A DNA stretch of 6,582 nucleotides from Candidatus Eiseniibacteriota bacterium (GCA_016867695.1 VGIY01000149.1:1-6582), one strand, 5' to 3'. Shown: positions 1 through 5,775, numbered from the stretch's first letter. The notes: generated by a model from the letters alone, not told the origin. A program made the numbers and translations.

Positions 1-454
1 TCTCGGGCGGCAGGCCCATCCAGGGCAGCGTCAAGGGGTGGAACCCGCAGCCGAGGTCGACGACGCGGCGCAGCGGCCCGGCGAAGCCCCCGGCGGAGAG
101 GAGCCGGGCCAGCAACCCCTCCTGGAACGCCAACCGCTCCGCCGACGAGGCATGCCGCGCCAGGATCCGCCGCGCCGCCTGGGCCAGCTCCTCCGGCGCC
201 GGTCGCTCCGGCAGCGCCGCCAGCAGCCGCTCCGCCCGTCCCAGGTCCCCGGGCGCCAAGTAGGCGGCGTAGACCTGATGCAGCTTGCCGCGCACCGCGC
301 GCTGGGCCCCCCTGGGCGAGGTCCCGTCGCGCAAGGCCTTGGCCGCCAGGCGCCGGACGACGCCCTCGGCGACGGTCGCGTACTTGCGGCTGGAGCGCAC
401 GGCCTCCACGACCCCGGCGACCCGGTCGGGCGCGGACTCCCCATCGCGCGTCAC
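1..454 (-). CDS. 16S rRNA (guanine-1405-N7) methyltransferase, ArmA/Rmt/FmrO family, N-terminal 151 codons (runs off window)
   Basis: Predicted to transfer a methyl group from SAM to N7 of G1405 in helix 44 of 16S rRNA, the change that blocks 4,6-disubstituted deoxystreptamine aminoglycosides in ArmA/RmtB-type enzymes. The start is a GTG at 454 that overlaps the upstream TGA (GTGA), with only a weak GGGA ribosome site; the ATG at 444 is in another frame. Visible family landmarks, compared from memory with RmtB: SSRKY at residues 21-25 (RmtB has ASKKY), KLHQVYAAYL at 57-66 (RmtB RLHGICGAYV), HASSAERL at 101-108 (RmtB HASTKERL), and the SAM-binding motif I DLGCGFHPL from residue 133, followed by a TLPWMGLP stretch. 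The helical N-terminal rRNA-binding domain is therefore complete, and the methyltransferase domain is cut by the window edge. The catalytic C-terminal part cannot be checked. Last gene seen in a coupled rsmI-tgt-rmt set. The family call is strong; the exact target base is inferred from the family. Confidence 0.85.
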   Translation of the reverse strand, partial: MTRDGESAPDRVAGVVEAVRSSRKYATVAEGVVRRLAAKALRDGTSPRGAQRAVRGKLHQVYAAYLAPGDLGRAERLLAALPERPAPEELAQAARRILARHASSAERLAFQEGLLARLLSAGGFAGPLRRVVDLGCGFHPLTLPWMGLPPE

Positions 455-1647
455 GAGCGTTCCCGCAGGGCGCGCATCAGGCGCCCGTAGAAGGTCAGGT
501 TGTGCAACGTGGCCAGTCGCGCCGCGGACGCGTCGCGGATGCGGAAGAGGTGGCGCAGGTAGGCGGCCGGATAGCTCCGGCAGAGCGCGCAGGGGCAGCC
601 CGGCTCGAGGGGCCGCATGCGCCGGGCGAAGCGCTCGTCGGCGATCGCCACCTCGTCGTAGAAGGCGCGCCCGTCGAGCGCCGAGGCGGCGGGATCCTCG
701 CGGAAGCGGAAGAGCCGCCCATGGCGCGCGTCGCGCGTCGGGATGACGCAGTCGAAGAGCCGATAGCCGGCGCGCCAGGCGGCGACGAGCGTGTCGGGCT
801 TGCCGATGCCGAGGCCGTGCATGAGGCTCGCGGCGGGCAGCTCCCCGGCGACGAACGAGACCGTCTCGAGCAGCTCTCCCCCCTCGGCCACGGGCCAGCC
901 GCCGAAGCCGTAGCCGTCGAAGCCGATGCCGGCGAGCGCCTCGATGCAGGCCCGGCGCAGGTCGCGCTCGTTGCCTCCCTGGACCACGGCGAAGAGCAGC
1001 GGCGGGGCCGCCGGGGACTCCGCGGGCCCGTCCGGCGGGCAGGTCCGCTCTTCGCGGGCATGCGCCGGCCGATCCCGTCGCCCTCCGCGCCGCCCCGCGC
1101 CCGCCGACCGCTCGAGCTCCCGGTCGAACGCGACCCGGCAGCGCCGCGCCCAGTCGACCGTGCGCGCGACGCTCTCGCGCTGGAGCTCGGTCGGCGCGCC
1201 GGGGTGCGTGCACGCGTCCAGGCAGAAGACGATGGCCGCGCCCAGCCGCAGCTGCTGCTCGATGCTCTTCTCCGGCGTCAGGAGCCTCGCCCGCGCGTGG
1301 CCCGGCCTCTCGATCGTGATGCCCGCGTCGGTCATCCGCGCCCGGGCGCCGCCCGCCGGGCGGCCCGGCCCGGCGCGGCCCGGGCCGGCGGCGAGCGACC
1401 AGGCCTGGAATCCGCCCGAGTCGGAGGCGACGATCCCGCGCCAGCCCATGAAGCGCCGGATCCCGCCGGCGGCGCGGACCAGCGAGACGCCGGGGGAGTC
1501 CGCCAGGTGGAGCGCGTTGACCATGAGCGCGTCGATGCCGCAGGCGGCCAGCTCGTCGGACGCGGCGGCCCGAACCACGGCGCGCGTCGCATCGGGCAGG
1601 AAGGCGGGGAGCGCGAGCCTCCCATGAGCGGTGTCGACGGCGCTCAT
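451..1647 (-). CDS. tgt: Divergent tRNA-guanine transglycosylase (queuine/preQ1 tRNA-ribosyltransferase family) paralogue
   Basis: 398 residues, close to the usual TGT length. Family enzymes exchange guanine for a 7-deazaguanine base in tRNA. The core residues of the Zymomonas enzyme are all present: SDSGGFQ at 75-81 (D76 = base-binding D102), TPEKSIE at 124-130, D144 with C146 (D156/C158), VVQGG with Q223, GG at 249-250, the nucleophile D299 in FDCVIPTR, and the zinc ligands C351, C353, C356 and H382. It departs from canonical TGT in having NALHL (44-48) where NTYHL is usual, and GGWPVAEG (249-256) where GGLAVGEG is usual. It also has two low-complexity insertions (about 86-104 and 178-216). 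The ATG at 1647 overlaps the rsmI stop (ATGA), which fixes the start and implies translational coupling; homology begins at HGRLALPAF, residue 8. An open frame continues upstream to 2532, but there it only shadows rsmI. None of the usual tgt neighbours (queA, yajC, secD) is seen. The substrate may not be standard preQ1 at G34. Confidence 0.88.
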   Translation of the reverse strand: MSAVDTAHGRLALPAFLPDATRAVVRAAASDELAACGIDALMVNALHLADSPGVSLVRAAGGIRRFMGWRGIVASDSGGFQAWSLAAGPGRAGPGRPAGGARARMTDAGITIERPGHARARLLTPEKSIEQQLRLGAAIVFCLDACTHPGAPTELQRESVARTVDWARRCRVAFDRELERSAGAGRRGGRRDRPAHAREERTCPPDGPAESPAAPPLLFAVVQGGNERDLRRACIEALAGIGFDGYGFGGWPVAEGGELLETVSFVAGELPAASLMHGLGIGKPDTLVAAWRAGYRLFDCVIPTRDARHGRLFRFREDPAASALDGRAFYDEVAIADERFARRMRPLEPGCPCALCRSYPAAYLRHLFRIRDASAARLATLHNLTFYGRLMRALRERS

Positions 1648-2477
1648 GGCCGAGAGGCTGCGGGCCGCGGCGGCCGGGGCGGCCCGGGCGGGGCCGGACG
1701 CGGCGGAACGGGCGCGACCGGACGCGGCGGAACGGGCGCGACGGGGCGCGGCGGAACGGGCGCCGGATCGGCGCCCTCGGCGCCCGCGCGCATGAATTTG
1801 GGATGCGCGCCGGCGATGACGATCGTCACCTCGCCGCGGATCTTCTCCGGCGCGAGCGCCGGCGCCAGCTCGCTCAACCACCCGCGGCGCACTTCCTCGA
1901 ACTTCTTGGTCAGCTCGATGCAGACGGCCGCCCTGCGATCTCCGAGAGCGGCGAGGGCATCGGCCAGGAAGCCCGCGGCGCGCAGCGGTGACTCGAAGAA
2001 GACGAGCGTGTGCGGCGCCGCCGCGTCGAGCTCGAGGAAGCGTCTTCGGGCCCCCGGCTTGCGGGGCGGGAAGCCCTTGAAGGTAAAGCTCGAGACGGGC
2101 AGCCCGGAGGCGAGCAGCGCCGGCTCGACCGCGCCCGCCCCGGGAAGGACCTCGACGCGGATCCCGGCGGCCAGCGCCAGGGAGATCACGCGATAGCCGG
2201 GGTCGCTGATGCCGGGGTAGCCGGCGTCCGAGCAGAGGGCCACGTCCCGGCCCTCCTCGAGGAGCTTGAGGATCCCCCGGGAGGCGCGCTCCTCGTTGTG
2301 CTCGCGGTAGGAGATCAGCTTCCCGGGCCGCGGGATGGCGTGGCGCTCGAGCAGCACGCGCGTCTTGCGCGTGTCCTCGCAGGCCAGCACGGGAACCTCG
2401 CGCAGGACGCGCGCCGCCCGGTAGGTCAGGTCCTCGAGGTTCCCGATCGGGGTCGCGATGAGGTAGAGCGTCGCCAT
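1644..2477 (-). CDS. rsmI: 16S rRNA (cytidine-1402-2'-O)-methyltransferase RsmI
   Basis: 277 residues. RsmI 2'-O-methylates C1402 of 16S rRNA in the decoding centre, using SAM, as part of the m4Cm1402 modification. The protein starts directly with the family N-terminus (LYLIATPIGNLEDLT, residues 4-18), followed by CEDTRKTRVLLERH (33-46), SYREHNE (56-62), the SAM-site loop SDAGYPGISDPGY (83-95; canonical has T where Y87 is), LPGAGAVEPALLASGLP (111-127), FTFKGFPPRK (131-140), FESPLR, ELTKKFEE and RGEVTIVIAG (214-223). These place it firmly in the tetrapyrrole-methylase-like RsmI family. After residue 223 the usual C-terminal helical region is replaced by a 54-residue Pro/Ala/Arg-rich tail containing a tandem repeat. 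ATG 2477 is the only sensible start; a GGAGG lies about 18 bases upstream, which is rather far. The stop overlaps the tgt start by four bases. The 106-base gap to the gene upstream shows no convincing promoter. Confidence 0.95.
   Translation of the reverse strand: MATLYLIATPIGNLEDLTYRAARVLREVPVLACEDTRKTRVLLERHAIPRPGKLISYREHNEERASRGILKLLEEGRDVALCSDAGYPGISDPGYRVISLALAAGIRVEVLPGAGAVEPALLASGLPVSSFTFKGFPPRKPGARRRFLELDAAAPHTLVFFESPLRAAGFLADALAALGDRRAAVCIELTKKFEEVRRGWLSELAPALAPEKIRGEVTIVIAGAHPKFMRAGAEGADPAPVPPRPVAPVPPRPVAPVPPRPAPPGPPRPPRPAASRP
1697..1764. repeat. 24-bp tandem repeat, just under three copies, inside the rsmI 3' end
   Basis: Units begin at 1697, 1721 and 1745. The first two differ at one position (the last-but-one base), and the third matches for about 20 bases with one change near its start before it diverges. 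The unit is 24 bases, a multiple of three, so it adds eight residues per copy (APVPPRPV) to the RsmI tail without breaking the frame. It looks like slippage-driven expansion in a Pro-rich linker. Confidence 0.9.
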
Positions 2478-2583
2478 GCCCGCCGCCCGCGCGGCCCTCC
2501 CCCGGGTCGGCCCGACGAGGGCCCCCGGTCATCCGCCGCGATCGCCCCCTGCCGGTCCGCAGGCCGTCCGACCGCGCCCGGGA
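2478..2583. other. Gap between the KamA-like gene and rsmI
   Basis: This 106-base stretch is very GC-rich and has no plausible gene. On the minus strand I see only short inverted repeats, for example 2493-2498 with 2518-2523 (six bases). There is no T-tract that would make a rho-independent terminator and no recognisable -35/-10 pair. Read-through from the KamA-like gene into rsmI is plausible but not shown. Confidence 0.5.
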
Positions 2584-4374
2584 CTAGAAGTAATACCAGA
2601 CGCTGCCGTAGCGATCGGGATCTTCGCCCATCCGCGCCAGGTTGTCGAGGTATTCGAGGATCGGCACGTCGCGGCCCACGTAGGTGCGGATGCCGCGGGT
2701 GATGTTCTTCTCCCAGGGGTGGAACTCGTAGACCCGCGCCCCGTCGGGCAGGATGGCCAGCAGGTCCCGATTCTGGCGCGCGCGCAGGTAGTGCTTCCCG
2801 AGTCCCGGGACGTTGTAGACCGGCTCGTCGGTCCGGGCGAGTCCCGGCAGGAGGCGCGCCTCCTCCTGCTGCTCCTGCAGCAGGCGCGCGACGGGCACGC
2901 GGAAGTCAGCCATCTCATCCTTGCCCTTCATGTTGAAGGTGTAGTAGGGATCGATCCCCGCCAGGCGCAGCACGCGGCGAAGCGCGGCGGCCTCGAAGCG
3001 GCGCGAGTTGAAGAAGGTGAAGACCATCTGGTTGTAGACGCCGATGCCCTGCCCGCGCAGCCGGCTCACGGCGGTGATCGTCTCCGGAGTGATCTCGTAG
3101 GCGTGCTGGGCGTGGGTGACGACGGCGATCTCGCGGCGGCCCGGCTCGTGATGGCGTCCGAGCATCGCCGCCAGCTCGGGCGTGATCCGCATGGGCATCG
3201 TGATCGGCGTGCGCGTGCCGATGCGGATGCGCTCCACCGACGGGATCGCCGCCAGGCGCCCGACGATGTGCTGGAGCCGGGCGTCGCCCATGACCAACGG
3301 ATCGCCGCCGGTCAGGAGCACCTCGCGAACGGCCGGGTGCCGGGCGATCCAGGCGAGAGCGGCATCCAGCTTGGCGCGCGGCGCCAGCGCCTGCGGCGCC
3401 ATGACGTCGTCGATCTCCCAGTTGCGCTGGCAGTAGACGCAGATCTGCGGGCAGGTGTTGAAGGGCTTGAGGATGCAGATGCCGGGGTAGCGCCGGGTGA
3501 TGAGATCGATCGGAGAGGTGTCCTCCTCGCGCATGAAGTCGAGCTTGGCCAGGTCGTCGCGGCGCTTGCGGGCCAGCTCCCGCGCGTAGTCGGCCGGCGG
3601 CAGGACCTGGGCGCGGACCGCCCGGTCGCGGGTCGAAGGCTCGTCGTCCATCAGGGAGGCGTAGTAGGGGGTGACGCCGAAGGGCATCCCCAGCTCGTTC
3701 GCCGCCTCGACGCCGGCCCGCTCCTTCTCCGTGAGGCGCGTCAGCATGGACATCTGCCGCGCCGAGCGCACGACGCGGCGCACGTGCCAGCGCCAGTCCC
3801 TCCACTCCTCCGCCGAGGCCCCCAGTGCGCGGCGCACGCGCTCGCGCCGGGCCCGCCGGCGGGCGATCGACTCGGGCTCGAGCCCGCTCGGATGGCGCCG
3901 CAGCCCTTCCGCCATGCGGCCCCAGAGCCGGTCGAGCTGGGCCGAGCGCTCGATCGCCGCCTCGCGGCCCGAGCGCTCGCTGGGCGCCATGACCTCGTCG
4001 GCCGGGCTCTCGAAGCGGACCCTGCCGCCGAGGCCCCAGAGGAGGTGCAGCAGGTCGGCGTAGAACGCGGGCTTGAGATCGGGGCGCGGCCGGCCGCGGG
4101 CCAGGTCGCGCAGGGCGCGCGTCAGGCTGAAGTCGGCCAGCCGCTCCGAGCGGCGGCGGAGCATGCCGTCCAGAACCCGGTCGCAGTCCTGGATGCGGAT
4201 CGCCAGGCCGCGGCCCACGCGGTCGTAGTGCGCCAGCGCGTGGTCGCGCTTCTCGTGCACGACTTGGCGCAGTCGCGGTCGAAGGTCGTCGAAGGAATCG
4301 GTCTCGCGGGCGACCTGGAACAGCCGGGGGGCCTGGGTCAGCAGATACTGCGGCGTGTAGCGTTCCGGGGACAT
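2584..4374 (-). CDS. KamA-family radical-SAM aminomutase-like protein with long N-terminal extension
   Basis: 596 residues, against about 420 for lysine 2,3-aminomutase (LAM). KamA enzymes use a [4Fe-4S] cluster, SAM and PLP to move an alpha-amino group to the beta carbon. LAM homology starts near 187 (EEWRDWRWHVRR, 189-200; LTEKERAGVEAANELGMPFGVTPYY, split over 214-238). The cluster motif is C308-x3-C312-x2-C315 in the unusual setting CPQICVYCQRNWE. LLTGGDPL is at 353-360. The PLP lysine is K527 in PGLGK (LAM PGGGGK, K337). Aligned without gaps from PYY to FR, LAM's substrate aspartate D293 is K483; D330 is N521. As I recall, glutamate 2,3-aminomutase has Lys and Asn at these places, so lysine is unlikely to be the substrate. 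Residues 1-185 form an Arg-rich, largely helical-looking extension I do not recognise. ATG 4374 follows GAGGAGG with a three-base spacer. The gene lies 50 bases after the deoxyhypusine-synthase-like gene. Confidence 0.88.
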   Translation of the reverse strand: MSPERYTPQYLLTQAPRLFQVARETDSFDDLRPRLRQVVHEKRDHALAHYDRVGRGLAIRIQDCDRVLDGMLRRRSERLADFSLTRALRDLARGRPRPDLKPAFYADLLHLLWGLGGRVRFESPADEVMAPSERSGREAAIERSAQLDRLWGRMAEGLRRHPSGLEPESIARRRARRERVRRALGASAEEWRDWRWHVRRVVRSARQMSMLTRLTEKERAGVEAANELGMPFGVTPYYASLMDDEPSTRDRAVRAQVLPPADYARELARKRRDDLAKLDFMREEDTSPIDLITRRYPGICILKPFNTCPQICVYCQRNWEIDDVMAPQALAPRAKLDAALAWIARHPAVREVLLTGGDPLVMGDARLQHIVGRLAAIPSVERIRIGTRTPITMPMRITPELAAMLGRHHEPGRREIAVVTHAQHAYEITPETITAVSRLRGQGIGVYNQMVFTFFNSRRFEAAALRRVLRLAGIDPYYTFNMKGKDEMADFRVPVARLLQEQQEEARLLPGLARTDEPVYNVPGLGKHYLRARQNRDLLAILPDGARVYEFHPWEKNITRGIRTYVGRDVPILEYLDNLARMGEDPDRYGSVWYYF

Positions 4375-4377
4375 CGT

Positions 4378-4384
4378 CCTCCTC
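4378..4384 (-). promoter_or_regulatory. Ribosome binding site of the KamA-like gene
   Basis: Minus-strand GAGGAGG ends three bases before ATG 4374. It decides the start, because the same frame stays open far upstream across the preceding gene. Confidence 0.75.
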
Positions 4385-4424
4385 GAGGCCCTCGGCCCGG
4401 TCGCGGGACGAAGGCCCCTGTCGG

Positions 4425-5561
4425 TTAGCTCCTCCTCTTGCGGCGCGCCGGCTTCGCGGGGCGCAGGGACGCCAGCGCGCAGCCGCTCCAGGTCATCTCC
4501 AGGCGCGGGCGGCGCGCGGTCAGGTCCCGCCCCCGGATGTAGCCGGCCAGCAGCGGCAGCGAGACGCTCGGCTCCACCCAGGCCATGGCGAAGCGCGCCT
4601 GCCTGTCGATCTTCCCCCAGGACTGGGCCTCGCTCAGCGTGGAGCTCGACAGGCCGCCGTCGGCCGTGACCGCGGTCGTGACCTGGATCGCGTAGTCGTG
4701 TCCGCGCTCGAGGCCCATCAGGTAACCCATGACGATCGAGTCGTTGATGTAGTTCTTGGGCACGCCTCCGGCGACGTAGATCGCCGCCGTCTTGGGCGAC
4801 TGGACGACGATCTGCAGGATCTCGTGGTTGTCCTGGATCGAGTCGATGCTCAGCGGCGTGCGTCCCTCGCGCAGCGCCCGCAGGCGGTGATCGGTCAATC
4901 CGATCCCGATCGAGGAGTCGTTGAGGGCCGGGGCGAACATCGGCACGCCCCGGCGCCGGCAGGTGACGACGATCGACTCCTCGTCGTCCAACTGGTCGGC
5001 GAGGAGATCGAGGAACTGGCGGCTCGAGTAGATGCCCGGCTCGAGCCGGTCCGCCACCCGGCCGACCCAGTGGTCGGTCTCCCAGAAGCGCTGCTCGTCG
5101 ACGTAGGTGTCGTAGATGCGGTCGATGTAGAGGCTGCGCAGGACGACGTCGTCGGCCTGGGGCGAGCCCTGGTAGTGCTTGAACCCGCGAGCCTGGTAGA
5201 TGTCCTGATAGAGGACCGCTCCGGTGGAGACGACGACGTCGACCGCGCCGCAGTCGACGAGGTCGCGGATCACCTTGCGCAGCCCGGCGGCGATCAGCGG
5301 CCCGGCGAGCCCGAGCATCACCGTCGGCCGGGCGCGGTCGGCGTACATCCCCTTGAGCACCTGGGCGCAGCGGCCGATGTTGCGCGCCTGGATCGACATG
5401 CCGGCCATCGCCTCGACCAGGTCGGCGACGCTCGTCGCCGGTCCGAGGGCGAGCGAGCGCACCGGCTCGGCGAAGAGCCTCTGCTTGTGCCGCTTCCGGG
5501 CGGCGGGGAGATCCGCGTAGAGCACGTCGCCGTCGCGGCCGGCACGCAGGTGCTTGGGCAT
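4425..5561 (-). CDS. Deoxyhypusine synthase-family protein (possible homospermidine/spermidine synthase)
   Basis: 378 residues, the normal family length. Deoxyhypusine synthase transfers the aminobutyl group of spermidine, with NAD, to a lysine of eIF5A. Bacteria lack eIF5A, and related bacterial proteins have been reported to use a small amine acceptor and make homospermidine or spermidine. Family signatures: MSIQARNIGRCAQVLKGM (55-72), GPLIAAGLRKVIRDLV (87-102), VDVVVSTGAVLYQD (107-120), YIDRIYDTYVDE (145-156), PMFAPALNDSSIG (207-219), YVAGGVPKNYI (262-272) and SEAQSWGKI (310-318). K317 matches the catalytic lysine that carries the aminobutyl group (human K329). The segment aligned with human VVKHHIAN reads VPKNYIND, so the histidine used in the eIF5A reaction (human H288) is not kept. 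The C-terminal tail is Arg/Lys-rich. ATG 5561 is preceded by AGGAGGAA. First gene of the minus-strand operon. The family is certain; the substrate is not. Confidence 0.9.
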   Translation of the reverse strand: MPKHLRAGRDGDVLYADLPAARKRHKQRLFAEPVRSLALGPATSVADLVEAMAGMSIQARNIGRCAQVLKGMYADRARPTVMLGLAGPLIAAGLRKVIRDLVDCGAVDVVVSTGAVLYQDIYQARGFKHYQGSPQADDVVLRSLYIDRIYDTYVDEQRFWETDHWVGRVADRLEPGIYSSRQFLDLLADQLDDEESIVVTCRRRGVPMFAPALNDSSIGIGLTDHRLRALREGRTPLSIDSIQDNHEILQIVVQSPKTAAIYVAGGVPKNYINDSIVMGYLMGLERGHDYAIQVTTAVTADGGLSSSTLSEAQSWGKIDRQARFAMAWVEPSVSLPLLAGYIRGRDLTARRPRLEMTWSGCALASLRPAKPARRKRRS

Positions 5562-5564
5562 GGG

Positions 5565-5574
5565 TTCCTCCTCT
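5565..5574 (-). promoter_or_regulatory. Ribosome binding site of the deoxyhypusine-synthase-like gene
   Basis: Minus-strand AGAGGAGGAA, with the GGAGG core five bases before ATG 5561. Near-ideal strength and spacing, fixing this start. Confidence 0.8.
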
Positions 5575-5603
5575 GTCTCGGGGGATGACGATGCCGGGAG
5601 CCC

Positions 5604-5633
5604 ATCCTAGCCCCGGGGGCGCCCGCGGCGCAA
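5604..5633 (-). promoter_or_regulatory. Possible promoter of the minus-strand operon
   Basis: On the minus strand TAGGAT (5609-5604) resembles a -10 box, four of six matches, and TTGCGC (5633-5628) is a poor -35, three of six, 18 bases upstream. Transcription would begin near 5597 and give a leader of about 36 bases before ATG 5561. Placement suits the operon, but the match is weak. Confidence 0.3.
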
Positions 5634-5675
5634 CCCGTCCGCCGGAACCTGCGGCCGGAGCGGCGGCCTCGGGAT

Positions 5676-5718
5676 CGGCCGGCGCGCGCGCCCCGCGGCG
5701 GGCCGCGCGCGCCGGCCG
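5676..5718. repeat. Strong GC inverted repeat (hairpin) in the divergent intergenic region
   Basis: Arms 5676-5690 and 5704-5718 are perfect 15-base reverse complements made only of G and C. After one mismatch (5691/5703) four more pairs form inside (5692-5695 with 5699-5702), leaving a three-base loop. No T-run follows on either side, so it is not a standard rho-independent terminator. It sits 28 bases upstream of the -35 box of the rightward promoter and about 43 bases beyond the possible leftward -35, so it could insulate the two promoters or bind a regulator. Confidence 0.85.
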
Positions 5719-5746
5719 TCGCGAAACCCCGTTGCATCGCTCGGGT

Positions 5747-5775
5747 TTGACTTGCGGGCGGCAGCGCCTTACACT
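5747..5775 (+). promoter_or_regulatory. Sigma70-type promoter for the thioredoxin-like gene
   Basis: TTGACT at 5747-5752 (five of six to the -35 consensus), an exact 17-base spacer, and TACACT at 5770-5775 (four of six to the -10 consensus). The predicted start of transcription is near 5782, giving a leader of about 33 bases. It stands out against the GC-rich surroundings and is correctly placed for the gene at 5815. Confidence 0.7.

Noticed and set aside
31..444. Minus-strand open frame with ATG at 444
   Set aside because: It is a shadow: low-complexity Arg/Pro/Ser content, while the neighbouring frame from GTG 454 gives clear Rmt-family motifs.
1355..1395. GC-rich repetitive stretch of GGCCCGG units
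   Set aside because: It codes the Gly/Pro/Arg insertion of the TGT paralogue; the units are irregular and not a defined mobile or CRISPR-like repeat.
502..2196. Long plus-strand open frame of 564 codons
   Set aside because: Antisense to tgt and rsmI, with composition typical of mirror frames in GC-rich DNA and no recognisable motif.
1648..2532. Upstream extension of the tgt frame to 2532, which would give a 693-residue fusion
   Set aside because: The extension is Arg/Gly/Ala-rich noise opposite the true rsmI frame, and TGT homology begins right after ATG 1647.
2476..4428. Long plus-strand open frame of 650 codons
   Set aside because: Antisense to the KamA-like gene; rich in Asp/Arg/Val/Ala as expected for a mirror frame, with no family motif.
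4698..5588. Plus-strand open frame of 296 codons
   Set aside because: Antisense to the DHS-like gene, Asp/Val/Arg-rich mirror frame without signatures.
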